Of a stretch of 64,000 nucleotides of DNA, positions 17,738-26,340 are shown one piece after another. The position numbers and the translations under genes are program-made. Source of the DNA: Paenibacillus sp. JQZ6Y-1 (GTDB taxonomy: Bacteria > Bacillota > Bacilli > Paenibacillales > Paenibacillaceae); NCBI RefSeq assembly GCF_040719145.1, contig NZ_JBFDUZ010000002.1, forward strand, positions 248,001-312,000. The letters run 5' to 3'. Within the stretch, counting starts at the first letter, position 1, and every line of letters starts with the position of its first letter. Under the pieces are notes generated by a model, which was given only the letters and a program-made list of their open reading frames with translations, was not told where the DNA came from and searched no databases.

Positions 17738-17945
17738 TTGTAAATTCCGACTTCTTATGTAGAGGAGCGGGAGCAAGGTCATATGATGTAGGAACCAATA
17801 GGCAGTCATTGTTGGTAATCGTGCTATGGACGACTGTATAATAGGGGCAAGCATTCGCGTTTTTGGCAGGTGTGCGTTGAGGCATACCATGCTTTCCTTG
17901 GATAAACGTCTGCCACTTTTGTATTGCACAGGGAGGTAAGACCGT

Positions 17946-19253
17946 ATGAATAAACGCGCTGAGGCGCTGCAATCTCGTCTGCATCGGACGGGACGATCTC
18001 ATACTCATCATCGCCGTTATGAATGGTGGTGGATCGCCGGATTGCTCATCGCAGGTCTGCTCATACGACTTTGGCTGGGCGGACGCTATCCCGGCTTTAT
18101 GGATGACCAGAATCTATTCGTGCAATGGATGAATAATGTAAGGCAATATGGGCTCGGAACCGTCTATATGCACAATAACGGGATCAATTACCCGCCGATC
18201 TTTCTTGCACTAATGAGCATGTACGCATCCGTACTACATCTGTTCGGCATGCAGGCAACGGCGGGTACACTATCGTACAAAGGAATTCTGATCGTACTTG
18301 ATCTGCTATGCTTTATCGCTGTCGCAATCTGGTCGCGCGGCAAATCGGGACGCATCGCTCGACCACTGCTGCTGGCACTGTTCGCTCTGAATCCGGTGCT
18401 GATCGTAGACGGCGCGATCTGGGGACAGGTGGATATATTAAATGGCATGCTGATGACCGGCTCACTGCTGCTGATTCTATCCGCTCCGCTACTCGCCGGT
18501 GTCCTATTCGCGCTGGCGCTACTCACCAAGTTTCAAGCGATTGTCATTGCGCCGGTATTTGGCTGGTACATGCTGCGTACGTTATGGAAAAGACAGCTGC
18601 GTCCATTGCTGCGTTTTCTTGTGGGTGCCTTGCTGCCGCTGCTGCTCACTGCACTGTACTTTACGCTGCACGGCGGCTTCACAGCTATGATTCGTGGCGC
18701 GTATTTAAGCGCTGTCGGCATGTACAAGCAAGTCACCTTGAATGCCTTTAACATCTGGTATTACCTTGTCGGCACTACCCCAGATACAAGCGATACGATC
18801 AAGCTATGGAACCTGATCTCGCTGCGCAATATTGGCTTTGTCCTGCTGCTATTGGCTGTGTTATACACCGGCTGGTATATTTGGAGACGGCAAACTCTGA
18901 CCACCGCCGCCATGCTGCAAGCAGGCGCATGGATCTCATTCGCTTTCTTCATGCTGCCCACCGAGATTCACGAACGCTACAGCGTACCTGCACTGGTCAC
19001 GCTGCTGCTACTGAACCTGCTGGACCGCCGCTGGATACCAATCACACTACTACTAAGCATCACCATTACCTACAACCTGTGTGCAGTCATCGCCAGCTAC
19101 CTACCACCAGCTCCAGGCATCATCATATCCTGCATCCATGTATTCGCCCTACTCTGGATGGCTTGGCTCATACTGCAAGACCTACGTACTTCCAATCGCC
19201 AACCCAAAAGCCATCCAACAAACCATCAATCCATCCCTACCAACACCGTTTAA
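17946..19253 (+). CDS. GT-C fold membrane glycosyltransferase
   Basis: A 435-residue protein with a short basic N-terminus and about ten hydrophobic segments. The first extracytoplasmic loop carries GFMDDQNLFVQWMNNVRQYG, an acidic pair of the kind used by polyprenyl-phosphate-dependent GT-C enzymes, followed by NNGINYPPIFL. Later loops hold DGAIWGQVDILNG and LPTEIHERYSVPAL, both typical of bacterial GT39/GT87-like mannosyltransferases. It probably moves a sugar from a lipid-linked donor to a surface polymer or protein. The final 20 residues are Asn/Pro/Thr/His-rich and merge into a C-rich stretch. It stands alone with its own terminator. Confidence 0.8.
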   Translation: MNKRAEALQSRLHRTGRSHTHHRRYEWWWIAGLLIAGLLIRLWLGGRYPGFMDDQNLFVQWMNNVRQYGLGTVYMHNNGINYPPIFLALMSMYASVLHLFGMQATAGTLSYKGILIVLDLLCFIAVAIWSRGKSGRIARPLLLALFALNPVLIVDGAIWGQVDILNGMLMTGSLLLILSAPLLAGVLFALALLTKFQAIVIAPVFGWYMLRTLWKRQLRPLLRFLVGALLPLLLTALYFTLHGGFTAMIRGAYLSAVGMYKQVTLNAFNIWYYLVGTTPDTSDTIKLWNLISLRNIGFVLLLLAVLYTGWYIWRRQTLTTAAMLQAGAWISFAFFMLPTEIHERYSVPALVTLLLLNLLDRRWIPITLLLSITITYNLCAVIASYLPPAPGIIISCIHVFALLWMAWLILQDLRTSNRQPKSHPTNHQSIPTNTV

Positions 19254-19314
19254 TCAAAATCAAAACCGCAACCCTATTACACCAACTAACCAAATAACCA
19301 AAAATCACCCCAAA

Positions 19315-19347
19315 AGAAGTCGCTCCCCGAGCAGACTTCTTTTTTTG
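19315..19347 (+). terminator. Intrinsic terminator after the GT-C gene
   Basis: AGAAGTC plus GCTC pairs with GAGC, A, GACTTCT and is followed by seven or more T. It sits inside a strongly C-rich, G-poor region. Confidence 0.8.
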
Positions 19348-19481
19348 CCAACCCAACTCCCCACTACCCCACACCCTCATTCCCTCCCCAACTCAACCTA
19401 TCCCCCAAAACTCCCTGCCACTCCTTCTCTTTCCACCCCTACCACCTCCACAAAAGAGCACCGGATGAGGCGTGGAACGGA

Positions 19482-19588
19482 GGGGATGGAGCAATGCCGG
19501 ACGTCCGACTTTGAAGCCCGGATGTCGACCGCATGTACCCATTCCTGACATCCGGGCTTCACCGGAGGCGCCGACATGTTCCATCCCC
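19482..19588. repeat. Long nested inverted repeat of unknown nature
   Basis: An inner perfect 14-bp repeat (GAAGCCCGGATGTC at 19513-19526, GACATCCGGGCTTC at 19547-19560) lies within an outer 9-bp repeat (GGGGATGGA at 19482-19490, TCCATCCCC at 19580-19588), with CCGG/CCGG matches between. The 19254-19751 gap has no gene. The element is not followed by a T run, so it is not a normal terminator. It may be a structured RNA, a MITE-like remnant or a cruciform. Confidence 0.6.
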
Positions 19589-19619
19589 GGATTGGTCCCC
19601 TCTCCAGAGAAATTTTAAA

Positions 19620-19649
19620 TTGACAGTATCCGCTTTCAACTTCTATGAT
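19620..19649 (+). promoter_or_regulatory. Putative sigma-A promoter for the ABC-2 permease gene
   Basis: TTGACA (19620-19625) and TATGAT (19644-19649) are 18 bp apart, about 100 bp before the gene start. AAACA-N2-TGTTT follows within 15 bp and could be an operator for the TetR regulator encoded downstream. Confidence 0.6.
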
Positions 19650-19751
19650 GTTAAACAGTTGTTTGAAAAACTTGTTACCGCAACTTTACAGCAGCTAAAC
19701 TTTAGAAGGATATAGACAGACCATTGGTAGATGGCGTCACAAGGAGGATAC

Positions 19752-20909
19752 ATGAAAAGCGCATTTCAAGCATTTATGAAATTGCCAACGACCAAGGTTG
19801 GTATAATGACGGCAATTTTGTTTCAAGTAATTTTTACCGTTGTCTGGATGACCGGCTATCAAGGCATTACAGACCGTTTGCAAAATCTGAGCGTAGCGGT
19901 GGTTAACGAAGACCCTACCTACGGTCAGCAGATTATCGAAGGATTGCAGAGAAAGGTGCCAGTACAATTGAAAACTGGGCTAACTCTGGATCAAGCGCAG
20001 CAGCAATTGCAGCAGCGCGAAGTGCAGATGATTATTCAGATTCCAGCCGATTTTGGTTCATCTATACAATCGGCGAATCCAGCGCAGCTACATTATCTGA
20101 TCAACGAATCGAATCCGGTAATGATCAAGAACATGATGACCAATATCGCTGATCAAGTAACGGCGAGCGTGAATAAAGTTGCGATTCAGAGCGGTTTAAC
20201 TGGTGTATTTGCTGGTGCTGGTCAGGCGTCGGAACAACAGGCGCAAGCAACCGCAGCGATGCTAGCACAGCGCGTTGTATCGGATATTCAATCGGTGAAT
20301 CCGGTGCAGGGGATGAACAACCAGATGGTTCCGATGATGATGGTGCTTGCGTCGTATGTAGGCGCGATGATCATGGGTCAGAATTTCCAAATTTCGTCCA
20401 AAGCAATGGCAAGCCGCTTCGGACGCTGGCAGCGCATGTCGGTACGCTTGCTCGTAACCGCTGCGTCGGCAGTGGTTGTATCGTTGATCGGTACTTCGCT
20501 TGTGGCGTTGTTTGGCGGACAATTAGGACATGGCTTCTTCGCCTTGTGGGGCTTCCAAGCGCTGTTCCTGTTAACCTTTATGTTTGTGGCGCAGATGTTC
20601 CTCTTCGTCTTCGATATGGCGGGGATGCTGTTCAACATTCTAATCTTGTCCGTACAGCTTGTTTCCTCCGGTGCGATGATGCCGCGTGAGCTGCTGCCGA
20701 CGTTTTACCATGTACTGGGCAGTGCTTTTCCAGCAACGTATGCTGTGCAGGGCTTGATGAATATTTTGTTCGGCGGCAACGGTACAGGCGCTGCTTGTCT
20801 GGCGCTAGTACTAATCTTCGTCGTGGCATTGATCATCATTGTGGTGTCGACGTATTTCCGTCGTGACCGGATGCCCGTATCGCCCGTAGTAGCGGCAGCC
20901 GAGTCTTGA
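19752..20909 (+). CDS. ABC-2 type permease (YhgE/Pip-like exporter)
   Basis: A 385-residue membrane protein. The ATG at 19752 follows AAGGAGG by 4 bases; an upstream in-frame ATG at 19731 lacks a site. TM1 (IMTAILFQVIFTVVWMTGY) is followed by a ~160-residue extracytoplasmic domain (LSVAVVNEDPTYGQQIIEGL), then five TM segments, including SSGAMMPRELLPTFYHVLG, typical of the C-terminal half of ABC-2 permeases. No ABC ATPase is adjacent. A TetR regulator follows at 21007. Export of a drug or a cell-envelope component is inferred from the pairing. Confidence 0.82.
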   Translation: MKSAFQAFMKLPTTKVGIMTAILFQVIFTVVWMTGYQGITDRLQNLSVAVVNEDPTYGQQIIEGLQRKVPVQLKTGLTLDQAQQQLQQREVQMIIQIPADFGSSIQSANPAQLHYLINESNPVMIKNMMTNIADQVTASVNKVAIQSGLTGVFAGAGQASEQQAQATAAMLAQRVVSDIQSVNPVQGMNNQMVPMMMVLASYVGAMIMGQNFQISSKAMASRFGRWQRMSVRLLVTAASAVVVSLIGTSLVALFGGQLGHGFFALWGFQALFLLTFMFVAQMFLFVFDMAGMLFNILILSVQLVSSGAMMPRELLPTFYHVLGSAFPATYAVQGLMNILFGGNGTGAACLALVLIFVVALIIIVVSTYFRRDRMPVSPVVAAAES

Positions 20910-21006
20910 TGCTAAGATAAGAAGAGCGAGTCTGGAAATGATTGGTGAATCAGAACGACAGAAGTGTGTACGTTGTTTCCAGCTGTAAGCAATCTGAAGC
21001 AGGGAA

Positions 21007-21639
21007 GTGAAGGGTACGTTGGTAAAACAAGGCGAAGATCATGTCAAACTGCGAATTTTGCAGGCGGCACGTAAGCTGGCGGCAGACAGAGGCTTTGAAG
21101 CGACGACCATCCGCGAAATCTGTCGGGAGGCAAATGCGAATATTTCGCTCGTTTCCTATTATTACGGAGGCAAGGAGCATCTGTTTGAAGCGATGCTACA
21201 ACAGTTTATTCCGTTTCCGCTCTATTCTGTGCAGATCCGGCAGGAGAAGCTCGACCCAGTAACTGGGATGGATCGATTGATTGAGCGGGTATTCGATTTT
21301 GGTCAGCAGGACCCGGAGATTTCTCATATTTTGCATCAGGAGTTTGCCCTTCGTTCGGAACGAATTGCGACGATTCAGCAGTATACGTTTCCTGCATGGG
21401 AGCTGCTGCGACAATATTTGAGGGACGGTCGGGAACAGGGCGTATTTCATTTTTATTCGCTGGACCAGACATTTTTGCAGGTGATAGGAAGTATTCTGTT
21501 TGGCAGCAATACCGTCAAATCGTTTGCATTTATTCCACTGCTGGATCAGGAAGAACCGGATCGTCAGCAGCAGCTGGATGAGTTGAAGCGATATGTATTG
21601 CGCGGTATCGGCTACCGTCAGGAATTGTCGTCTCCATAA
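21007..21639 (+). CDS. TetR-family transcriptional regulator
   Basis: A 210-residue regulator. The helix-turn-helix spans about residues 15-60 (ILQAARKLAADRGFEATTIR, then NISLVSYYYGGKEHLFEAML). The C-terminal ligand domain is Phe/Leu-rich. The start is uncertain: GTG at 21007 has only a weak site, and a TTG at 21019 preceded by GAAGGG is possible. Its gene follows the ABC-2 permease by ~100 bp on the same strand, which suggests it represses that exporter; not shown. Confidence 0.85.
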   Translation: MKGTLVKQGEDHVKLRILQAARKLAADRGFEATTIREICREANANISLVSYYYGGKEHLFEAMLQQFIPFPLYSVQIRQEKLDPVTGMDRLIERVFDFGQQDPEISHILHQEFALRSERIATIQQYTFPAWELLRQYLRDGREQGVFHFYSLDQTFLQVIGSILFGSNTVKSFAFIPLLDQEEPDRQQQLDELKRYVLRGIGYRQELSSP

Positions 21640-21655
21640 ACAGATCACGGACATA

Positions 21656-21703
21656 AAGGATGAGGTGTACACGCGAAATATGGGTGTATACCTCATCCTT
21701 TTT
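21656..21703 (+). terminator. Intrinsic terminator after the TetR gene
   Basis: GGATGAGGTGTACAC pairs with GTGTATACCTCATCC (one G-T) and is followed by TTTTTATA. Confidence 0.85.
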
Positions 21704-21857
21704 ATATATATAAAGTATGACAAAAGTTGTGCTACCGCATCGTCAGTTCGTTATTTTTAAATAGATTTTACACAAAAAGAGAGCTATTTTATGATTCATA
21801 TGACCTAAATTCTGGTTACTGCACTATTAGGTTAAGAAATTAGCTATTGACTGTGTA

Positions 21858-21908
21858 ATGGATGTCATCCATGGACAATTTCGTTTCTGTGCATACGTAA
21901 ATACGTAT
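21858..21908 (+). promoter_or_regulatory. Two palindromes upstream of amaP
   Basis: The gap 21704-22021 has no gene. It holds ATGGATG-T-CATCCAT (21858-21872, perfect) and ATACGT-N4-ACGTAT (21893-21908, perfect), 35 bp apart centre to centre. TTGACT at 21847 might be a -35 box. These could be operators for the envelope-stress cluster that follows. Confidence 0.4.
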
Positions 21909-22021
21909 AACAGAGTGTTGTAAACATATGCTTGCTGATTGCATATCACTGCTCCATTCGATGTACGTATGGTGCAGACCGTATATGAAGCATGAAAAAG
22001 GACAACAGAGGGAGAGATGGC

Positions 22022-22579
22022 ATGAACAGGCTGACACGCTTGATTATTTTCCTGATCGGATTGGCAGGCATGATTGTTACTGCGGTGCTAGTGGCGATTA
22101 CGTATCCGCTGGGACGTGTAACGGAAGTGGTCGTTACCACGCTCTCACAACAACCATGGGTACTACAAACGCTCGTCATTTTATCGCTGGTTATGTTCGT
22201 CATATTTGCACTGATGTTTCTGGTTGGTTTGCTGGCGCGTCCCAAAGCAAGAGCGTTATACATTACGACTCCGGTTGGAACGATCCGCTTATCACAGGCA
22301 ATGATTGAACAGACGATTTTCTATGCTGTACAGGAAAAGAATCTATTGAAGCAACCACATATTACGACCAAATTAAACAGCCGCAATCAAGCCGTATACG
22401 CGCGTATTAGTGGAGGCGTTATCCCGACCATGAGACTGGTAGATGCTTCAAGCGAATTGCAATTGTATGTGGAGCAGCAGCTTCAGCAGCTATTGCAGAT
22501 CGAGAAGGTGCGAGTGGAAGTGCTGATCAATGAACGACAGGAAGAAAAGAAAAGCAAAAATGTGCCGCGTGTCATATAA
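22022..22579 (+). CDS. amaP: AmaP-type alkaline shock membrane anchor protein
   Basis: A 185-residue protein with two N-terminal membrane segments (LIIFLIGLAGMIVTAVLVAI and TLVILSLVMFVIFALMFLVG) and a C-terminal cytoplasmic Asp23-like part (IRLSQAMIEQTIFYAVQEK, VRVEVLI). ATG 22022 has AGGGAGAG just upstream; an in-frame ATG at 21992 lacks a site. In Firmicutes AmaP tethers Asp23 to the membrane. The DUF2273 and Asp23 genes follow on the same strand, the usual order. Confidence 0.85.
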   Translation: MNRLTRLIIFLIGLAGMIVTAVLVAITYPLGRVTEVVVTTLSQQPWVLQTLVILSLVMFVIFALMFLVGLLARPKARALYITTPVGTIRLSQAMIEQTIFYAVQEKNLLKQPHITTKLNSRNQAVYARISGGVIPTMRLVDASSELQLYVEQQLQQLLQIEKVRVEVLINERQEEKKSKNVPRVI

Positions 22580-22591
22580 GGAGGGAATCCA

Positions 22592-22795
22592 TTGGAATTG
22601 CTGGAGCAATTGATGCCTTATCGAAGACGGATTTTGTGGACGCTGTTTGGTTTGTTGATCGGCATTTTGTGGATCACCATCGGGTTCAAATATACCCTGC
22701 TCATCATCGCCTGTATGGTTGTCGGCTTTCTGATCGGCAAATGGCAGGATGGGGCGCTGGATGTACAGCGCTGGATTCAATTTTTTACCCGCTAG
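22592..22795 (+). CDS. DUF2273 small membrane protein
   Basis: A 67-residue protein starting at TTG 22592, with AAGGAGGG 7 bases upstream. Two hydrophobic segments (ILWTLFGLLIGILWITIGF and TLLIIACMVVGFLIG) form a hairpin. DUF2273 proteins occur between amaP and asp23 in many Firmicutes. The exact role is unknown; a membrane partner of the Asp23 complex is likely. Confidence 0.85.
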   Translation: MELLEQLMPYRRRILWTLFGLLIGILWITIGFKYTLLIIACMVVGFLIGKWQDGALDVQRWIQFFTR

Positions 22796-22974
22796 GCTGG
22801 AAATACGCTTTACGGAATACAAGCTCGGTATTTTGGAATGATATGGCTCATCCGAGATGAGTGATGAATCCTTTATACAATAGATGAATTATGCGCTGCA
22901 TGAGCGCAAGGTCAACTGCTGCACCGTCGGAGAAGGAATGATTTTAATTTTCAATTGTGAGAGGATGACTGAAC

Positions 22975-23415
22975 ATGGCAGAAACTAGACTGGACCCAAC
23001 ACAGGAGACTGTATTGCACGAACGGAAAAACTCGCTTACCTTTGAAGACCAAGTCATACAGAAGATCGCTGCACTGGCAGCCAACGAAGTACCAGGTGTG
23101 CTGTCGCTAGAAGGCGGATTTTTCAGCAATCTGGCAGGTCGCTTTAGCAATTCGGAAAATGTCATTCGCGGTGTAGATGTGGAAGTTGGCGAAAAGCAGG
23201 TCGCACTCGATCTGGTCGCTGTTGTCGAATACGGCAAAAGCATCCCTGCCATCTTCAATGAACTGATCAAAAAAGTATCCGAAGCAATCAACCGCATGAC
23301 TGGCTTGGAAGTGGTGGAGATCAACCTTAATATCGTAGATGTGAAAACACGCAAAGAATTTGATCTGGAAACCAAGCCTCCGCAAGAGGAGCCTAAAATA
23401 GAGCGTGTGAATTAA
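22975..23415 (+). CDS. Asp23/Gls24 family envelope stress protein
   Basis: A 146-residue soluble protein. The Asp23 signature is clear: FEDQVIQKIAALAANEVPGV, LDLVAVVEYGKSIP and VEINLNIVDVKTRKEF. It lies 180 bp after the DUF2273 gene on the same strand. Asp23 proteins polymerise under the membrane through AmaP and respond to cell-wall or alkaline stress. The N-terminal ~20 residues are polar and variable. Confidence 0.9.
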   Translation: MAETRLDPTQETVLHERKNSLTFEDQVIQKIAALAANEVPGVLSLEGGFFSNLAGRFSNSENVIRGVDVEVGEKQVALDLVAVVEYGKSIPAIFNELIKKVSEAINRMTGLEVVEINLNIVDVKTRKEFDLETKPPQEEPKIERVN

Positions 23416-23546
23416 TCCGTTCTATTCAGGGATTGAGCGTATCCAAGAATCATTTGCATCACATATCCGGCAACCGATTGCTGCATACGCTATATACCCC
23501 CAAGCGGTATCGATAGTGTGCCAAAATAGCAAATAATAATATGCCG

Positions 23547-23586
23547 AAAAACCCGTGTTCATAGAGATGAGCACGGGTTTTATTTT
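23547..23586. terminator. Bidirectional terminator between asp23 and tdk
   Basis: AAAACCCGTG...TCAT pairs with ATGA...CACGGGTTTT, with T runs on both strands. It serves the convergent asp23-like and tdk genes. Confidence 0.8.
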
Positions 23587-23604
23587 ACTCTAGCAAGAGA
23601 GAAA

Positions 23605-24177
23605 TCAGGAAATGGGTGGATTGTTGTAGCATTTACGACAAACCGGGTAATAACTTTCATTACCACCAATCTGAATCTGCTCGCCTGTATACACGGGATG
23701 ACCATCGCGCATACGCATATTCATCGTAGCTTTGCGCTCGCAGAACCAGCAGATCGTCTTCATTTCCTCAATCTTGTCAGCATAGAGCAGCATATATTGA
23801 CTGCCTTCAAACAGATGGTTTTGGAAGTCATTTTTCAGACCAAAGCCCATTACCGGAATATTCAGCTTGTCTACAATATCTACCAGTTGCAGGACAGCGT
23901 CTTTTTTTAGAAACTGGCATTCATCAATCAATATGCAAGATGGCTTAGGCTGATAATTTTGCACGATATGGTAAATATCCGTATCTTCGTGAATAGCAAT
24001 AGCCTGCCGTCGTACACCGATGCGTGACGATACATAACCCATTTCATCCCGCGTATCCAACGCAGAAGTGAAGATAAGGACATGCTTGTTCTGTTCTTCA
24101 TAATTATGGGCAACTTTGAGAATTTCAATCGATTTGCCGCTGTTCATGGCGCCGTACTTAAAAAATAGCTGTGCCAA
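23605..24177 (-). CDS. tdk: Thymidine kinase
   Basis: A 190-residue type II thymidine kinase. The start is TTG at 24177, preceded by AGAAAGGGG; the 38 codons read upstream of it are not family-like. [16 protein letters not shown] begins the protein, with Walker A GAMNSGKS at residues 9-16. ILIDECQFL is the Walker B/lasso region. The zinc site is CWFCERKA plus CRKC near the C-terminus. It phosphorylates thymidine to dTMP with ATP in the salvage pathway. The length is normal for Gram-positive Tdk. Confidence 0.93.
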   Translation of the reverse strand: MAQLFFKYGAMNSGKSIEILKVAHNYEEQNKHVLIFTSALDTRDEMGYVSSRIGVRRQAIAIHEDTDIYHIVQNYQPKPSCILIDECQFLKKDAVLQLVDIVDKLNIPVMGFGLKNDFQNHLFEGSQYMLLYADKIEEMKTICWFCERKATMNMRMRDGHPVYTGEQIQIGGNESYYPVCRKCYNNPPIS

Positions 24178-24315
24178 CGAAAAATGCCCCTTTCTCCGTA
24201 GTTTCGCTCCGTTAACCTGATCCATTGTATCAGGAAACGGCAGCAAGACCAAGGCATTATGGCAAAGTATTGCAACGCCAGCGAAGGGCAATGAGGGATT
24301 CCACTAGATAGCGGA

Positions 24316-24672
24316 TTACTCGGTTGAGCCAGCTTGAGCCAGCAATCGTTCCAGCTCATTCGTTTGTTGCTCCAACCAGCGAATATCGGAAGACTGCCAT
24401 ATTTTGTCTGGATCGTTTAAAATGTAATCAGTCATCTCAGCACAGATGTGATCAATCTCGACAAAGGACAGCGTTAACGCCAATCCCTTGATGGCATGCA
24501 CATGACGGTGCACCAGCATGGCGAGTTCACGGGCGGTCGATTCAGACGGCTCGCTGGTCTGACGGTATTCGGTAAAGCTGGCATCAAGCTCTTGCATTTT
24601 GATGCTGGCATCTTGGAGAAAGCGGATGCGTGTCTGCTCCATAATCTGCCGGTATCGTTCTGCTTTGGACAC
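24316..24672 (-). CDS. Hpt-domain phosphotransfer protein
   Basis: A 118-residue protein starting at GTG 24672, 7 bases after GGGAGGAA. The four-helix Hpt pattern is visible, with HVHAIKGLALTLSF giving a candidate phosphorylated His59 (HAIKG). No kinase domain is attached. The gene diverges from a CheY-like regulator (24718) across 45 bp, so one short region must hold both translation starts. A phosphorelay between the two, or with the hybrid kinase at 35181, is inference. Confidence 0.8.
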   Translation of the reverse strand: MSKAERYRQIMEQTRIRFLQDASIKMQELDASFTEYRQTSEPSESTARELAMLVHRHVHAIKGLALTLSFVEIDHICAEMTDYILNDPDKIWQSSDIRWLEQQTNELERLLAQAGSTE

Positions 24673-24717
24673 GTGGGGTTCCTCCCTTTGATTATAAAAA
24701 AGGATGTGAGAATAATC

Positions 24718-25374
24718 GTGAAAAAAATAGTGATTATCGATGATAGCAACCCATTTGTCATGCTGGTAAAACATTTGCTGGAGGATGAACAGGTGCTGGT
24801 GGATTCATTTGAGGATGCGGTCGACTTTTTGCGTATTCCTTCCCGCATTGCCGCGTACGATCTTATTATTCTGGATATTAATTTGCCAGGCATGAATGGA
24901 TTGCAGGTGTTGGACGAATTAAAAAGCAAACCGGCAACACGGGACGTACCGGTACTGCTACTGTCGGGCGATTCGCGCTCCGAGATTGTCGTCAAAGGTA
25001 TTCGTCGCGGAGCTATCGACTTTTTGACCAAGCCGGTAGATCCGCCGCAGCTGTTGGAACGCGTGATGAAGCATTTGCAGCCGGAAGGGAAAACAGGTAG
25101 CGACATCCTTGATACGCAGGAAGAGACCGATCACATTCAGTCCCCATTCCATGAAGAAATGGAAACAGAGAGTAGTGAGCCTGCCGTAACGCTAACTGGG
25201 GATCATCAGTTGCCAAAACAAGAAAATGAGGATCATAATCACAGCGCTTCACAGCCTTCGGAAGACAACACTCAAGCTGCTACAACGCTAGAACAAGAAT
25301 CGTCAGAAGCCGGATCAGATGAAGCGGATAAAATCACCAAAACATCGATATCGGATGCAGCCGATTCCAAATAA
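24718..25374 (+). CDS. CheY-like response regulator with acidic tail
   Basis: A 218-residue protein. GTG 24718 is chosen because MKKIVIIDDS is a normal receiver start and AAGGATGTGAG precedes it. Acidic pair Asp8/Asp9, phospho-acceptor Asp53 (LILDINLPGMNG), Ser83 and Lys105 (DFLTKPVDPP) complete the receiver domain (1-115). Residues ~125-218 are a low-complexity Glu/Ser/Asp/Gln tail with no DNA-binding or enzyme domain. It probably works by protein contact. It is divergent from the Hpt gene. Confidence 0.87.
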   Translation: MKKIVIIDDSNPFVMLVKHLLEDEQVLVDSFEDAVDFLRIPSRIAAYDLIILDINLPGMNGLQVLDELKSKPATRDVPVLLLSGDSRSEIVVKGIRRGAIDFLTKPVDPPQLLERVMKHLQPEGKTGSDILDTQEETDHIQSPFHEEMETESSEPAVTLTGDHQLPKQENEDHNHSASQPSEDNTQAATTLEQESSEAGSDEADKITKTSISDAADSK

Positions 25375-25552
25375 CCTATGGTCTAGTTGAGTAGAGTGTT
25401 TAGAAGGAATACTACAAGTTTACCATAATGACAGCGGGAATCTTCTTTGAATTACCTTTTTATGTAATTAAAATTTTATCTAATTCGTAGTATAGCGTTA
25501 GATTGTTTATCTGCCCTTTGGGAAAAATAGGTATTTTATTCTTATCATCCTC

Positions 25553-25581
25553 TTGTATACCCCATAGGGGTATGTTAGAAT
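25553..25581 (+). promoter_or_regulatory. csoR promoter with CsoR operator in the spacer
   Basis: TTGTAT (25553-25558) and TAGAAT (25576-25581) are 17 bp apart. The palindrome ATACCCC-ATA-GGGGTAT (25557-25573), a CsoR-type box, fills the spacer. A bound repressor would exclude RNA polymerase, so csoR is probably autoregulated by copper. Confidence 0.8.
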
Positions 25582-25659
25582 GGAGCTATAATCAACATCC
25601 GCCTCAGTCTGATTGGTTCGTATACCGCATGCTGATGGGGTGGCAGAGGGGGACATGGA

Positions 25660-26022
25660 ATGGAGAAAACAGGCACTTCGCAGGAAGAAACCCTGCTTGA
25701 TATTGCGGAACAGGGGGAAGCCTGTGCCACTGGTGGTCATCATGGTCGCCGCAGCCATCATTCGGATGAGACGAAGACCAATCTGGTACGTCGCTTAAAC
25801 CGGGTAGAGGGACAGATTCGCGGCATCAAGGGCATGATTGAGAAGGACACCTATTGCGACGATGTGTTAAATCAGATCGCTGCTGCCCAGTCCGCACTCA
25901 ATTCGGTCGGCAGATTGCTACTGGAAGGGCATATGAAGAGCTGTGTCGTCGAACGGATTGAAGCGGGCGAGAATGAAGTGATCGACGAGCTGTTGATCAC
26001 GATCAATAAGCTATTGAAATAA
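25660..26022 (+). CDS. csoR: Copper-sensing repressor CsoR
   Basis: A 120-residue CsoR/RcnR family repressor. The copper triad is present: Cys66 (TYCDDVLNQ), His91 and Cys95 (GHMKSCVVE). The helical core begins LVRRLNRVEGQIRGIKGMIE. An N-terminal extension of ~38 residues with CATGGHHGRRSHH is longer than in B. subtilis CsoR and may bind extra metal. GAGGGGG precedes ATG 25660. Cu(I) binding releases the repressor from GC-flanked operators at 25557 and 27217. It heads the copper cluster. Confidence 0.93.
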   Translation: MEKTGTSQEETLLDIAEQGEACATGGHHGRRSHHSDETKTNLVRRLNRVEGQIRGIKGMIEKDTYCDDVLNQIAAAQSALNSVGRLLLEGHMKSCVVERIEAGENEVIDELLITINKLLK

Positions 26023-26126
26023 TACAACAAATGATGAAGGTATTCTCACTCTGCGGAATCTGATATGAGTAGGATGCACATCATTGCATATGAAATACAA
26101 ATCCCGACGAAAGAGGAGGAACAATT

Positions 26127-26339
26127 ATGGCACAAGTAACATTGGAAGTAGAAGGAATGTCCTGTCAGCATTGCGTCAAAGCGGTAGAAGGCGCTCTAGC
26201 AGAGATTGGTGCGAGTGGCAAAGTCAATCTGGAAGGCAAATCGGTAGATATTGAGTACGATGAGAACAAGGTAGATGTTGTGAAGCTGACCGAGGCAATC
26301 GAAGATCAAGGCTACGATGTGATCTCGGCAGGAGCATGA
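26127..26339 (+). CDS. copZ: Copper chaperone CopZ
   Basis: A 70-residue HMA-fold protein with the metal motif GMSCQHC (Cys13, Cys16) and a conserved C-terminal DQGYDV. GAGGAGGAAC is upstream of the ATG. It carries Cu(I) to CopA and CsoR in the cytosol. It lies between csoR and copA, with a broken ankyrin gene starting 1 bp after its stop. Confidence 0.95.
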   Translation: MAQVTLEVEGMSCQHCVKAVEGALAEIGASGKVNLEGKSVDIEYDENKVDVVKLTEAIEDQGYDVISAGA

Positions 26340-26340
26340 T

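Noticed and set aside
24178-24291. 38-codon N-terminal extension of thymidine kinase
   Set aside because: The family begins at [16 protein letters not shown], and TTG 24177 has its own ribosome binding site.
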